A stretch of 64,000 nt of DNA from Enterobacter sp. C2 (GCF_019880405.1 NZ_CP082269.1:1-64000), one strand, 5' to 3'; numbered from the stretch's first letter, positions 48,835-58,730 are shown. Made by a program: numbers and translations. The notes: generated from the sequence alone by a model not told the origin.

Positions 48835-49539
48835 ATGAGTAAACGCAGTGACATTGTGGATAGACGCAACAGTAACAACCTGAAATACGGCTTAATTTAT
48901 ACTGAAGTACTTGGCTGGATTGACCTTGGACATGCACAAGGCACAGATATCCGTACACTATTGAACAAGATTGATGCGGGAGAGTCTTCTGGGCAGGATA
49001 GGTATGATGTTACATATTCGCAGTCTATGGTTGATCCAACCAGAACGTTAAAAATGGGTAAGTTTATTACATGGCGAATCAAGCGAGGACGTCCGTATCA
49101 CGAGCGTAAAAGCATCGCATTGGCAATGATGATGTCATTAGCCATGAAGTTTGAAGGGCTGCAGCAGGCCTTTCCAATCAGCTTAGTTACAGACAGCGGA
49201 TTCAGCGGTGAGGATTTGGTTTCTGATTTGCTGGGATTTTATCGTGTTGTTGCTATCCAAAATCCTTTTGCCATGCTGCGCCCGCTCAGCAAGGAAGATG
49301 CATTAAGGCGCTGGGACTACTACGGGAAGATAGGTAACTGGAAAAATAAAGGTTTTAATCCGTTACTTTTCCCTGATCCGGCGATATCTCCGCATGTTAA
49401 ACCGCGCATAGGTCGTCTGCCTAACTTCATGCAAACAGTGCTTCCCTGGAGCGACTTTCGCTCGGGAACAGTTGACGTTGTTAGTGAAAATGGAAACTAT
49501 ATGGATAGCGCGAAAGGAGGTACGCTGCCGTATGCATAA
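48835..49539 (+). CDS. Unrecognised protein, possible first gene of a pair
   Basis: I do not recognise this 234-residue protein with confidence. It has no signal peptide or membrane helix. It shows the segments YTEVLGWIDLGHAQGTDI (about residues 21-38), ALAMMMSLAMKFEGLQQAF, VTDSGFSGEDLVSDLLGFYR and LLFPDP. The His and acidic residues in the first and third could be an enzyme site. The pattern loosely recalls DUF4056-like proteins. Its end overlaps the next gene by 8 bases, so the two are coupled. A secreted effector with its partner is one possibility. Base composition is more A+T-rich than the core. Confidence 0.7.
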   Translation: MSKRSDIVDRRNSNNLKYGLIYTEVLGWIDLGHAQGTDIRTLLNKIDAGESSGQDRYDVTYSQSMVDPTRTLKMGKFITWRIKRGRPYHERKSIALAMMMSLAMKFEGLQQAFPISLVTDSGFSGEDLVSDLLGFYRVVAIQNPFAMLRPLSKEDALRRWDYYGKIGNWKNKGFNPLLFPDPAISPHVKPRIGRLPNFMQTVLPWSDFRSGTVDVVSENGNYMDSAKGGTLPYA

Positions 49540-49966
49540 GAAATTGAAGATGAAGGGTCTTGCCGTCGTGTTGGTTGGCGGCGTACTGATATATGCCATG
49601 CCATACATTAAGATGGAGTTTGCTGGGAGTGCAACGTATACCGAGCAGAATGCAAGAGAATATCTTTTTTATACGCCAGAAATACTAAAAAAGATGCCGC
49701 GCATCTCTGGCCGCTATGAATTTGATTTTGCTAATATCACTGGGCCAGCTAAACATGTACATGTAGTAAAATTCTATGGTACCAGTGATGTCAGTAAAAT
49801 TGATTTATATCTGGAATCCATTGGTTATAAAAAGCAGAAGGAATGTGACATAGATGCTTCATGCTGGCGAGGCTCCGATCCTCAAGAAACAGTCTATGTA
49901 GGTATGCTTAATGGCGAAAAAATGGTACTGGTACAGGTAGTGACTGATTTTTCTAACACTCAATAA
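49532..49966 (+). CDS. Unrecognised membrane-anchored small protein
   Basis: 144 residues from the ATG at 49532, which lies inside the end of the preceding gene; AAAGGAGG is 11 bases upstream. A hydrophobic segment (GLAVVLVGGVLIYAM, about 9-23) anchors it, with the rest probably periplasmic and bearing two Cys (ECDIDASCW) that could form a disulfide. Ends in MLNGEKMVLVQVVTDFSNTQ. Coupling to the gene before it suggests partners, possibly an immunity protein. Function unknown. Confidence 0.65.
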   Translation: MHKKLKMKGLAVVLVGGVLIYAMPYIKMEFAGSATYTEQNAREYLFYTPEILKKMPRISGRYEFDFANITGPAKHVHVVKFYGTSDVSKIDLYLESIGYKKQKECDIDASCWRGSDPQETVYVGMLNGEKMVLVQVVTDFSNTQ

Positions 49967-49982
49967 AAGTTACCAGGCGACC

Positions 49983-50084
49983 ATGATAAATACTGCGTTC
50001 AATGAAGATTTATTCGGTATAACAGGAGCTGCATTAGATGGGCATCTTACTAACTCTAGTTGTTCGGTAAAAACGAACAACTGA
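49983..50084 (+). CDS. Short ORF, probable gene remnant
   Basis: 33 codons (starts MINTAFNEDLFGITG) without a strong ribosome-binding site. It ends within a perfect 9-bp hairpin. It reads like the preserved start of a longer lost gene rather than a functional small protein; the evidence is only the open frame. Confidence 0.25.
   Translation: MINTAFNEDLFGITGAALDGHLTNSSCSVKTNN
50058..50082. other. Perfect 9-bp hairpin upstream of the toxin-antitoxin pair
   Basis: AGTTGTTCG and CGAACAACT are exact inverted repeats with a 7-base A-rich loop (GTAAAAA). No T-run follows on either strand. It may be a transcription end for the preceding genes or a protein site. Confidence 0.5.
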
Positions 50085-50226
50085 ATTCATATAGACATTT
50101 GCTAACTTCCCTCCTACTGAACCTGTAAGTAAGCCATGCAGGATAGGTTTCGTCTGTTTAGAATATTGCTAGTTTCGTTTATTTCGATTAACCTCTGAAT
50201 CATAGAGTATATAGAGGACTATCGAC

Positions 50227-50685
50227 ATGACCACAACGCTAACTAATCTTAATCTTCCTGATCCTCATGAGAGTGAGTTGGCCCAGCGTGGTCAGCGGGA
50301 ACTGGCAGCTTATCTCTCTACAAAGCTGCAAACCCAGCGGATCTCGATTGTGGGGGAGGATGATAAAACCCACATTATTGAATTACCAACAAGCGCAATG
50401 ACAATGTTAGTGGAGGTTCTGGGTGAGCTTGCTGCCGGTAATGCGGTACAGATTGTGCCGGTTCATGCTGAACTCACTACGCAAGAAGCTGCGAATATCC
50501 TGAACGTATCCCGACCACATATGGTGAAGCTTCTTGAAAAGGGTAATCTACCTTTTCACAAAATTGGGCGTCACCGCCGGGTTTTGTTTGCCGATCTGAT
50601 GGAATATAAAAAGAGACGTGAAAATGAAAGCCTGAATGCGATGCAGGCTTTGGCAGATCAGGCGCAGGATACAGGGATGTATTAA
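50227..50685 (+). CDS. Antitoxin with excisionase-type HTH
   Basis: This is a 152-residue antitoxin partner of the PIN protein that follows. Its C-terminal half has an excisionase/MerR-like winged HTH: LTTQEAANILNVSRPHMVKL, then GNLPFHKIGRHRRVLFADLM, around residues 82-128. This form (TQEAA...SR..V..LL..G.LP...VG.HRR) is known as an antitoxin of PIN toxins. The N-terminal part may bind the toxin. The stop codon shares a base with the toxin ATG (TAATG). Autoregulation is likely; inverted CCTCT/AGAGG lies just upstream of the start. Confidence 0.85.
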   Translation: MTTTLTNLNLPDPHESELAQRGQRELAAYLSTKLQTQRISIVGEDDKTHIIELPTSAMTMLVEVLGELAAGNAVQIVPVHAELTTQEAANILNVSRPHMVKLLEKGNLPFHKIGRHRRVLFADLMEYKKRRENESLNAMQALADQAQDTGMY

Positions 50686-51260
50686 TGAGGCACTCGCCAT
50701 ATCCGGTAGTATTAGATGCATGTGTACTTTATCCTGCAAGGCTCAGGGATCTACTGATGCATCTTGGCCTTGTAGGCTTATACCAACCGAAATGGAGTAG
50801 AGATATACACCATGAGTGGTGTAGAAATTTGTTGAAAAACAGATCGGACATCCAGGCAGAAACGCTTGAGTACACCGTTAAATTGATGAATCAGGCGCTA
50901 CCTGATGCAAATATCACTGGTTATGAGTATTTAATTGAAGGGTTAACGCTTCCAGATATTGATGACCGACATGTCCTTGCAGCGGCTATTCGTGCAAAAG
51001 CAGAAGTTATTGTCACACTGAATAAAAAGGATTTTCCCGCTGTTTTACTTGCTCCATTCAATATCGAAGCTCTTCATCCCGATGAGTTTATCTCTGATCT
51101 GTTCGATCTTAATCATGCTTTGGCGCTTGAAGCGGTGAGAAGGCAGCGGCAGTCTCTCAGACATCCTCCGATGGCTGTAGAAGATTTTTTGGCAATGTTA
51201 TTAAAGCAAGGGTTAACGAGAACGGTTAAGGTTTTAGAAGGGTATGAATGTATTCTTTAA
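50685..51260 (+). CDS. PIN-domain toxin (VapC-like ribonuclease)
   Basis: This is a 191-residue protein with an N-terminal PIN nuclease domain that should cleave RNA. Likely metal-binding acids are Asp11 (VVLDACVLYP), Glu44 (HHEW), Asp94 (DIDDRHVLAA) and Asp116 (NKKDFP). The C-terminal region (about 130-191) is helical, as in PIN proteins paired with excisionase-type antitoxins. It is translationally coupled to the antitoxin. It lies next to the 3' end of selC, a common island insertion site. RNA target unknown. Confidence 0.86.
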   Translation: MRHSPYPVVLDACVLYPARLRDLLMHLGLVGLYQPKWSRDIHHEWCRNLLKNRSDIQAETLEYTVKLMNQALPDANITGYEYLIEGLTLPDIDDRHVLAAAIRAKAEVIVTLNKKDFPAVLLAPFNIEALHPDEFISDLFDLNHALALEAVRRQRQSLRHPPMAVEDFLAMLLKQGLTRTVKVLEGYECIL

Positions 51261-51419
51261 AAACCTTTATCGGCTGGACAGATAAATACCTATGTAATTT
51301 ATTTATTAAATTCATAAGTGATGCTATGTATCTAATATTAAGTCACATTAATTGGCTTTTATCTTTTTCAAGTTGTGAAATTAGATATATAAAATAGTAG
51401 CGTAGAAATTTATTGATTT

Positions 51420-51514
51420 TGGCGGAAGATCACAGGAGTCGAACCTGCCCGGGGCCGCTGGCGGTCCCAACTGGATTTGAAGTCCAGCCGCCTCACCGGA
51501 GACGACGATCTTCC
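51420..51514 (-). tRNA. selC: tRNA-Sec (selC), anticodon TCA
   Basis: This 95-base selenocysteine tRNA is almost identical to E. coli selC, with the long variable arm and 8-bp acceptor stem (GGAAGATC/GATCTTCC) and an encoded CCA. The anticodon TCA is at 51478-51480 on the minus strand. The 3' end (51420) faces the accessory segment. It inserts Sec at UGA; the formate dehydrogenase in this window does not use it. Confidence 0.98.
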
Positions 51515-51544
51515 GCGCCTGCATTGCTACATGGAGGCGGGCGC

Positions 51545-51550
51545 ATTATA
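51545..51550 (-). promoter_or_regulatory. -10 box of selC with GC-rich discriminator
   Basis: On the minus strand TATAAT is followed by GCGCCCGCCT, a G+C-rich discriminator usual for stable-RNA promoters under stringent control. Distance to the tRNA is about 30 bases. The -35 element is weak. Confidence 0.65.
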
Positions 51551-51801
51551 GCTACTTTCCCGCCTTTACACACATCTATTAGCGCTTTTTTCACTGTCCC
51601 GTTTCGTTGCCACCCTCCATTTTGGTTAAAACCCCATATTTTCCGCTAGTTACAATCAAACACGCCGGTTTAGCCTACCGGGATCACAGAAAACAAGAAT
51701 CGTAATTTGATAACCAGAAAACGGAATACCCGCGCCAGGAGGGATGGTTTACAACGACTTTAACCGGTCTCAGAACGCTTTGTTACTGAAGGATAAGAGG
51801 A

Positions 51802-53196
51802 ATGAACAGTCAGATTATCTCTGTGAAGGAGAAGATAGGCTACGGCATGGGCGACGCCGCCAGCCATATCATCTTCGATAACGTCATGTTGTACATGATG
51901 TTTTTCTACACCGACATCTTTGGTATTCCCGCTGGCTTTGTTGGCACCATGTTCCTGCTGGCCCGCGCGCTGGACGCTATCTCCGACCCCTGCATGGGCC
52001 TGATTGCCGACCGTACCCGCAGCCGCTGGGGCAAGTTCCGCCCGTGGATTTTGTTCGGCGCTATCCCCTTCGGTGTCGTCTGCGTGCTCGCCTACACCAC
52101 GCCGGACCTCAGCCATAACGGCAAGCTGATCTACGCCGCCGTGACCTACACGCTGCTAACGCTGCTCTACACCGTGGTTAATATCCCCTACTGCGCCCTC
52201 GGCGGGGTGATCACTAATGACCCCACTCAGCGCATCTCGCTCCAGTCCTGGCGCTTCGTGCTGGCAACGGCGGGCGGCATGCTCTCCACAGTGCTGATGA
52301 TGCCGCTGGTGCATCTCATCGGCGGGGATGATAAAGCGCTGGGCTTCCAGGGGGGCATCGCGGTGCTGTCGGTGGTGGCGTTCCTGATGCTCGCCTTCTG
52401 CTTCTTTACCACCCGCGAACGTATCCAGGTGCCGCCGAGCACTACCCCAATGCGGGAAGACCTGCGCGATATCTGGAACAACGACCAGTGGCGCATCGTC
52501 GGTTTCCTGACGCTGCTAAACATCCTCGCGGTCTGCGTGCGCGGCGGGGCGATGATGTACTACGTCACCTGGATCCTCGGCCAGCCGGAGACGTTCGTTG
52601 CCTTCCTTACCACCTACTGCGTCGGCAACCTGATCGGCAGTGCGCTGGCGAAGCCGCTTACCGACTGGAAGTGCAAGGTCAGCGTCTTCTGGTGGACCAA
52701 CGCGGCGCTGGCGGTGCTGAGCGTAGCGATGTTCTTTGTGCCGATGAGCGCCAGCCTGACTATGTTTGGTTTTATCTTCGTGATTGGCGTTCTGCATCAG
52801 CTGGTAACGCCGATCCAGTGGGTCATGATGTCCGACACCGTCGATTACGGTGAGTGGTGCAATGGCAAACGCCTGACCGGGATCAGCTTCGCCGGCACGC
52901 TGTTCGTGCTGAAGCTGGGCCTGGCCCTCGGCGGAGCGATGATCGGCTGGGCGCTGGCGGGCGGCGGCTACGATGCAGCAGCAAAAGCGCAGAACGGCAC
53001 CACCATCACCATCATTATTGCCCTCTTTACCCTTGTCCCGGCGGTCTGCTATCTGCTGAGCGCCATTATTGCCAAACGCTTCTACACCCTGAAGACCCCT
53101 TTCCTGACCGCCATGATGCAGCAGCTCGCCGTGGGCGCACGCCGCAACCAGCAGGAGTTTGACCAGGAATCGATCGGCAAAGAATTAACGCATTAA
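51802..53196 (+). CDS. yicJ: GPH-family xyloside symporter YicJ
   Basis: 12-helix glycoside-pentoside-hexuronide:cation symporter, 464 residues, close to E. coli YicJ. Marks are SVKEKIGYGMGDAASHIIFD at the N terminus, the cation-site region LARALDAISDPCMGLIADRT, and MSDTVDYGEWCNGKRLTGIS near residue 340. It is followed after 12 bases by yicI, with which it forms an alpha-xyloside (isoprimeverose) uptake and hydrolysis operon. A GGATAAGAGG-type site precedes the ATG. Confidence 0.95.
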   Translation: MNSQIISVKEKIGYGMGDAASHIIFDNVMLYMMFFYTDIFGIPAGFVGTMFLLARALDAISDPCMGLIADRTRSRWGKFRPWILFGAIPFGVVCVLAYTTPDLSHNGKLIYAAVTYTLLTLLYTVVNIPYCALGGVITNDPTQRISLQSWRFVLATAGGMLSTVLMMPLVHLIGGDDKALGFQGGIAVLSVVAFLMLAFCFFTTRERIQVPPSTTPMREDLRDIWNNDQWRIVGFLTLLNILAVCVRGGAMMYYVTWILGQPETFVAFLTTYCVGNLIGSALAKPLTDWKCKVSVFWWTNAALAVLSVAMFFVPMSASLTMFGFIFVIGVLHQLVTPIQWVMMSDTVDYGEWCNGKRLTGISFAGTLFVLKLGLALGGAMIGWALAGGGYDAAAKAQNGTTITIIIALFTLVPAVCYLLSAIIAKRFYTLKTPFLTAMMQQLAVGARRNQQEFDQESIGKELTH

Positions 53197-53208
53197 AAGG
53201 AACAGACC

Positions 53209-55527
53209 ATGAAAATCAGTGATGGAAACTGGCTTATTCAACCCGGCCTTAACGTGATCTCTCCCGTGCAGGTCTTTGACGTGGAGCAGCAGGGCAACGA
53301 GCTGTTGATCCACGCCGCCCCGCGTGACGTCCGTGAGCGGACGTGGCAGCTGGATACGCCACTCTTTACCCTGCGCCTCTTCTCGCCGCAGGAGGGCGTG
53401 ATTGGCGTGCGGATGGAGCACTTCCAGGGCGCGTTGGATAACGGCCCGCACTACCCGCTGAACCTTCAGTCAGACGTAGAGATCGAGCTGCAAAACAGCG
53501 AGGCGTTCGCTTCCCTGACCTCCGGCAATCTCACCGCGCGGGTCACTAAAGGCGAAAGCTGGTCGCTGGATTTTCTCCGTAACGGGGTGCGGATCACCGG
53601 TAGCCAGCTGAAGAACAGCGGTTACGTGCAGGATGCGCATCACGGTAAAAACTACCTTTTCGAGCGACTGGATCTGGGCGTGGGGGAGGCTGTCTATGGT
53701 CTGGGCGAGCGCTTTACCGCCCTGGTGCGCAACGGGCAAACGGTGGAGACCTGGAACCGCGACGGCGGCACCAGTACCGAGCAGTCGTATAAGAATATCC
53801 CCTTCTACCTCACCAATCGCGGCTACGGCGTGCTGGTGAATCACCCCGAGTGCGTCTCCTTTGAGGTGGGATCGGAGAAGGTGTCGAAGGTGCAGTTCAG
53901 CGTTGAAGGTGAGCACCTTGAGTACTTCGTGATCGACGGCCCGACGCCGAAAGAGGTGCTTAACCGCTACACGCAGCTCTCCGGCCGCCCGGCGCTGCCG
54001 CCCGCATGGTCGTTTGGTCTCTGGCTCACCACCTCGTTTACCACTAACTACGATGAGGCCACGGTAAACAGCTTTATCGACGGCATGGCCGAGCGCAATC
54101 TGCCTCTGCACGTCTTTCATTTCGACTGCTTCTGGATGAAAGCCTTCCAGTGGTGTGATTTTGAGTGGGATCCGGTGACCTTCCCTGATCCAGAGGGGAT
54201 GATCCGCCGCCTGAAGGCGAAAGGGTTGAAAATCTGCGTCTGGATCAACCCCTATATCGGTCAGAAGTCGCCGCGCTTTAAGGAGCTAAAGGAAAAAGGC
54301 TACCTGCTCAAACGCCCGGACGGCTCGCTCTGGCAGTGGGATAAGTGGCAGCCGGGGCTGGCCATCTATGACTTTACCAATCCCGAAGCCTGCCGTTGGT
54401 ACGCCGACGAGCTGAAGAAGCTGGTGGCGATCGGCGTCGACTGCTTCAAGACCGACTTTGGTGAGCGCATTCCTACCGACGTACAGTGGTTCGACGGATC
54501 CGATCCGCAGAAGATGCACAACCACTATGCCTATATCTACAACGAACTGGTGTGGAACGTGCTGAAAGAGACGGTGGGCGAGCGCGAGGCGGTGCTGTTT
54601 GCTCGCTCTGCTTCAGTCGGGGCGCAACAGTTTCCGGTGCACTGGGGCGGCGACTGCTATGCCAACTACGAGTCGATGGCGGAAAGCCTGCGCGGCGGGC
54701 TGTCGATTGGCCTCTCCGGGTTTGGTTTCTGGAGCCACGACATCGGCGGTTTTGAGAATACTGCCCCGGCGCATGTCTATAAACGCTGGTGCGCGTTCGG
54801 GCTGCTCTCCAGCCATAGCCGCCTGCACGGCAGCAAATCCTATCGCGTGCCCTGGGCCTATGACGAAGAGTCCTGCGACGTGGTACGCCACTTTACCCAG
54901 CTGAAGTGCCGCATGATGCCCTATCTCTATCGCCAGGCGGCGCTGGCCCGTGAGCAGGGTACCCCGATGCTGCGGGCGATGATGCTGGAGTTCCCGGACG
55001 ATCCCGCCTGCGACTACCTCGACCGCCAGTATATGCTCGGCGACGCCGTGCTGGTCGCGCCGGTCTTCTCCGAGGCGGGTGACGTGCAGTTCTACCTGCC
55101 AGAGGGGCGCTGGACGCACCTGTGGCGCAACGATGAGGTTCAGGGCAGCCGCTGGCACAGACAGCAGCACGACTTTATGAGCCTGCCGGTCTATGTGCGA
55201 AACAACACGCTGCTGGCGCTGGGAAGCAATGACCAGCGGCCGGACTATGCGTGGCATGAGGGCACCGCCTTCCAGCTCTTTGTCCTGGAAGAGGGTCACG
55301 AGGCCATCTGCGAGGTGCCGGGTGACGACGGCGCGGTGGTGTTTACCCTGAAGGCGACGCGCGAGGGCAATACGCTGCACGTAGTAGGATCTGGCGAGGC
55401 ACAGCGCTGGACGCTTTGCCTGCGCAACGTGCAGCAGATTGGCGGCGTGCAAGGCGGCACATCCGCTGGCAGCGAATGGGGCGTGGTGGTGAGCGCCGAG
55501 GGGAACACCCTCACCATCGAGCTGTAA
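53209..55527 (+). CDS. yicI: Alpha-xylosidase YicI (GH31)
   Basis: Cytoplasmic family 31 retaining enzyme releasing alpha-xylose from isoprimeverose and related xylosides. Its 772 residues equal E. coli YicI. The nucleophile Asp is in [14 protein letters not shown] (near 416) and the acid/base Asp in [11 protein letters not shown] (near 482). Other GH31 marks are [17 protein letters not shown] and [27 protein letters not shown] lies before the ATG. Convergent with yicH, 11 bases apart. Confidence 0.97.
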   Translation: MKISDGNWLIQPGLNVISPVQVFDVEQQGNELLIHAAPRDVRERTWQLDTPLFTLRLFSPQEGVIGVRMEHFQGALDNGPHYPLNLQSDVEIELQNSEAFASLTSGNLTARVTKGESWSLDFLRNGVRITGSQLKNSGYVQDAHHGKNYLFERLDLGVGEAVYGLGERFTALVRNGQTVETWNRDGGTSTEQSYKNIPFYLTNRGYGVLVNHPECVSFEVGSEKVSKVQFSVEGEHLEYFVIDGPTPKEVLNRYTQLSGRPALPPAWSFGLWLTTSFTTNYDEATVNSFIDGMAERNLPLHVFHFDCFWMKAFQWCDFEWDPVTFPDPEGMIRRLKAKGLKICVWINPYIGQKSPRFKELKEKGYLLKRPDGSLWQWDKWQPGLAIYDFTNPEACRWYADELKKLVAIGVDCFKTDFGERIPTDVQWFDGSDPQKMHNHYAYIYNELVWNVLKETVGEREAVLFARSASVGAQQFPVHWGGDCYANYESMAESLRGGLSIGLSGFGFWSHDIGGFENTAPAHVYKRWCAFGLLSSHSRLHGSKSYRVPWAYDEESCDVVRHFTQLKCRMMPYLYRQAALAREQGTPMLRAMMLEFPDDPACDYLDRQYMLGDAVLVAPVFSEAGDVQFYLPEGRWTHLWRNDEVQGSRWHRQQHDFMSLPVYVRNNTLLALGSNDQRPDYAWHEGTAFQLFVLEEGHEAICEVPGDDGAVVFTLKATREGNTLHVVGSGEAQRWTLCLRNVQQIGGVQGGTSAGSEWGVVVSAEGNTLTIEL

Positions 55528-55538
55528 GCCCGATAAGC

Positions 55539-57218
55539 TTACTGCACGACTTCGCCGTTGCGCATCGTCTGAGTGAGCTGCTGCTTCATCACGTTGATCG
55601 CTTTCAGCTCGCCGTTCACGGTTGGCTTCAGGGGTGCCTCGGCGTTGATCCTCCCGGTAGCGGTGAGCTGGATATTACCGCCACCGGAGAGGGGCAGAGC
55701 AGGCCAGCCCCACTGCTGCAATATGCTGAGCGGAATGCCGCGTCCGTTGAGGTTAACGTTCACCTGCCGCTCTGGCCCCTGCGAGACGGTGGCGGTGCCT
55801 TCCAGCAGACCCTCGCCGGTGAAGGCGCTCAACTCGCTGATGTTGACCGTACTGCGGTCGGCGGCCAGCGCCAGCGAGGGACGACGAACGTCGACGCGAT
55901 TAAAGGTCGCGGCGGCGGCGTTGAGCTTGGCGCTGCCACCCCACACGCCCCACTGGCGATCCCGCGCCAGCTGTAGGTTCGCTCCGTAGCCATCCAGAGC
56001 GGTGATCTGCCACGGGAACGCAGGATCGATGTCGATCACCAGGTTACGGCTGGCGCTAAACCTTTTCAGCGTCACGCTGTTCAGCCAGCCCGGGAGTTGA
56101 TCCATCCACAGCTGTTTCCAGTTAGCGGGCAGGGTATATTCCAGACCCGCCAGCGCCGTGTCGTCCAGCACCAGCGCTTTGCCGTCCCGCAGCCAGTTGC
56201 CCGAGGTACGCACCATGCCACCTTCCCAGCGGGAGGTGAACTGGCGCAGCGCCATGCCTTGCGGAGAGAATTCGGCGTTAAAAATCGGATCGAAGAGGTG
56301 CAGCGAACCAAAGATAAACTCGCTGGCGTTCATCGAGAGTCGGCCATCCTCGCTCTGCCAGTCGCCCCGCGTCAGGGTCAGGCCGCGAGCGCTGAGGTCG
56401 AGATCGGTCACCGCCCAGTCCGGTCCCTGCAGGCGGGCATCGGTGACTTCAAGGCGGCCAATCTGCAGCGAGGGCAGAGTAGTCAGCGGGGCGAAGAAAT
56501 CGGTGAGGGATTTATCGCTCTGTAAACGAATGTCGTTCAGGCGCAGGCTATCGACAATCCAGCCCCCGTCGGCGGTGCGGCGGGCCGTACCGGTGAGCGA
56601 TCCACGCGCCATATCTGCGCCAATAGTGCTTAGGGTCACGTCGCTATTATCAATACTGCCCTGAATCAGCACGTTGCTAACGGGGACGCCGTTTAGCGTC
56701 ATCGAGCCGGCGCTGAACTGAATCTGTGCTTTGCTGCCCATCACATTGCCCGCTATCGGCTCCCAGGGCGTAATACCACCGGTTACCCGCTGGGCGCTAA
56801 GATCCCAGCCGGTGGCCGGACTGTTAAAGGCCATATCGCTCAGCAGCAGGCGGTCGGCCTTGAGCGGCAGCGGCGCGGTGGCGGGCGAGAGGTTGAGCGT
56901 TCCGTCCTGGAGCAAAATAGTGTCCGCGTGCAGCGGATCGGTGAACTGGCGGCTGCTAAAGCCGATGTCCACGCTCTTCGCTTCCAGGGTTGCGGGCTGA
57001 CCTTTACGACCAAAGTTGACGTTCCTGAGCAGCAGATGGGAAGGCGAGGAGAAGCGGTGATCGGCGGCGTCAAAGGCGAGGTGATAGTCGGTGTTGCTGC
57101 TAACCCACTTACCAACCTGCGTTGCACCCCAGCGCGTCTGAACCAGAAAATAGCAGGCCACAATCGCCAGCAGCAGGGCGATCGCGATGTAGAGCAGCAT
57201 TTTTCCAATCAGTTTCAT
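55539..57218 (-). CDS. yicH: AsmA-family membrane protein YicH
   Basis: 559 residues from the ATG at 57218 (AAGGAAG upstream; frame open 13 codons further). One N-terminal transmembrane helix (MLLYIAIALLLAIVACYFLV) is followed by a large periplasmic domain with AsmA-like repeats, such as LHLFDPIFNAEFSPQGMALR and FSASRNLVIDID. AsmA-family proteins act in phospholipid transfer to the outer membrane; a specific role for YicH is not established. It is homologous to E. coli YicH throughout. Confidence 0.93.
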   Translation of the reverse strand: MKLIGKMLLYIAIALLLAIVACYFLVQTRWGATQVGKWVSSNTDYHLAFDAADHRFSSPSHLLLRNVNFGRKGQPATLEAKSVDIGFSSRQFTDPLHADTILLQDGTLNLSPATAPLPLKADRLLLSDMAFNSPATGWDLSAQRVTGGITPWEPIAGNVMGSKAQIQFSAGSMTLNGVPVSNVLIQGSIDNSDVTLSTIGADMARGSLTGTARRTADGGWIVDSLRLNDIRLQSDKSLTDFFAPLTTLPSLQIGRLEVTDARLQGPDWAVTDLDLSARGLTLTRGDWQSEDGRLSMNASEFIFGSLHLFDPIFNAEFSPQGMALRQFTSRWEGGMVRTSGNWLRDGKALVLDDTALAGLEYTLPANWKQLWMDQLPGWLNSVTLKRFSASRNLVIDIDPAFPWQITALDGYGANLQLARDRQWGVWGGSAKLNAAAATFNRVDVRRPSLALAADRSTVNISELSAFTGEGLLEGTATVSQGPERQVNVNLNGRGIPLSILQQWGWPALPLSGGGNIQLTATGRINAEAPLKPTVNGELKAINVMKQQLTQTMRNGEVVQ

Positions 57219-57303
57219 GGTCTTCCTTCCCGATGAGCATACAAGGAGTTTATGCACGATTTGTGCGCAATGCTCAAGGAGGGAATAGTGAGACAGTGTT
57301 ACG

Positions 57304-57330
57304 GCGGCAGCGGGTGAATACCGCTGCCGC
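57304..57330 (-). terminator. Hairpin after xanP
   Basis: GCGGCAGCGG and CCGCTGCCGC pair perfectly with a 7-base loop, 9 bases past the xanP stop on the minus strand. No T-run follows, so it may be a stability or weak termination element. Confidence 0.55.
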
Positions 57331-57338
57331 GAGGGGGG

Positions 57339-58730
57339 TTAGTTCTTCTCTGGCGGGAAGACGAGGTTCAGCACGATAGCGGTGATACCGCCCGCGGCGA
57401 TGCCGGAGGAGAGCAGGTTTTTCAGCCAGTCAGGCGCAAACTGCAGGATCAGCGGCTGCTGGGAAACACCAAGGCCCACGGCCAGCGACAGGGCGATAAT
57501 CATAATCGCACGGCGGTTCAGCGGCTCGCGGGAGACGATACGCACCCCGGAGGCGGCGATAGTGCCGAACATCACCAGGGTAGCGCCGCCGAGCACCGGC
57601 TCAGGAATGTGCTGGACGAAGCCACTCACCGCCGGGAACAGGCCGAGCACGATCAGCATCAGCGCCACGATAAACCCGACGTAGCGGCTGGCGACGCCGG
57701 TCAGTTGGATCACGCCGTTGTTCTGGCCGAAGCAGGAGTTCGGGAAGGTATTGAACACCGCCGAAACAAAGGAGTTCAGGCCGTTAGCCAGCACGCCGCC
57801 CTTCAGGCGCTTCATATAGAGCGGACCGGAGACCGGCTGCTCAGAGACGTCGGAGGTTGCAGTGATGTCGCCAATGGTCTCGAGGGAGGTGATCATAAAG
57901 ACCAGCATCAGCGGCAGGAGCAGACTCCAGTCAATGCCCAGGCCGTAGTAGAGCGGGGTCGGGACCATGATCAGGTCGCGGCTGGTCGGGGCGCTGTTCT
58001 GCGGCAGCATGCCCATCCACCAGGCCAGCAGATAGCCTACCGCCATGGCGATCACCAGCGAGGCCACGCGCAAGTAAGGATTACGCTGGCGGTTCAGCAG
58101 AATAATCACTGCCAGCACCACGCCTGCCAGCAGCAGGTTTTTCGGGGCGCCGAAGGTGTGATCCGCCATCGCGCCGTAGCCGCCACCGATAGAGGTCAGG
58201 CCAACCTGAATCAGCGACAGGCCGATAATCATGACCACCACGCCGGAGACCAGCGGGGTGATCACCCGGCGGGCCAGGTGCAGCACGCGGGAGATGACCA
58301 TCTCGGTGCAGCTTGCCAACATCAGAGTGCCGAACAGCGCCGCCATCATTGTCGGGACATCCGCGCCGCCGGTTTTCAACGCTGTGCCGCCCATGATCAG
58401 CGGGGCAACAAAGTTAAAGCTGGTGCCCTGAATGGAGAGCAGGCCTGAGCCCACCGGACCCCAGGCCTTAATCTGGATAATCGAGGCGACGCCGGAGGCG
58501 AACAGCGACATGCTGATGATGTGCTGCGTATCCTGCGCGGGCAGGCCGAGTGCCTGGCAGATCAGCAGTGCCGGAGTAATGACCGCAACAAACATCGCCA
58601 GCAGGTGCTGGCAGGCGGCAAAAAGGGTTTGCGCCAGCGGCGGACGGTCTTCCAGACGGTAGATCAGTTCGCTATTGTGTGGCTGCGCAACCGGTTGCGC
58701 ATTTTCAGACTCGACGGTGTTAACGGACAT
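57339..58730 (-). CDS. xanP: Xanthine:H+ symporter XanP
   Basis: XanP is a NAT/NCS2 permease for xanthine. I take the ATG at 58730, giving 463 residues, the E. coli length, starting [14 protein letters not shown]; an in-frame GTG five codons upstream is unlikely. Conserved sites are [30 protein letters not shown], the ETIGD motif in [12 protein letters not shown], and the NAT signature [15 protein letters not shown] perfect PurR box lies 54 bp upstream. In E. coli gltS separates it from recG; here it does not. Confidence 0.97.
   Translation of the reverse strand: MSVNTVESENAQPVAQPHNSELIYRLEDRPPLAQTLFAACQHLLAMFVAVITPALLICQALGLPAQDTQHIISMSLFASGVASIIQIKAWGPVGSGLLSIQGTSFNFVAPLIMGGTALKTGGADVPTMMAALFGTLMLASCTEMVISRVLHLARRVITPLVSGVVVMIIGLSLIQVGLTSIGGGYGAMADHTFGAPKNLLLAGVVLAVIILLNRQRNPYLRVASLVIAMAVGYLLAWWMGMLPQNSAPTSRDLIMVPTPLYYGLGIDWSLLLPLMLVFMITSLETIGDITATSDVSEQPVSGPLYMKRLKGGVLANGLNSFVSAVFNTFPNSCFGQNNGVIQLTGVASRYVGFIVALMLIVLGLFPAVSGFVQHIPEPVLGGATLVMFGTIAASGVRIVSREPLNRRAIMIIALSLAVGLGVSQQPLILQFAPDWLKNLLSSGIAAGGITAIVLNLVFPPEKN

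Noticed and set aside
45421-51420. A duplicated selC 3' end marking an island boundary
   Set aside because: I looked for repeats of the tRNA 3' segment to the left of selC and found none, so no attachment-site pair is claimed.
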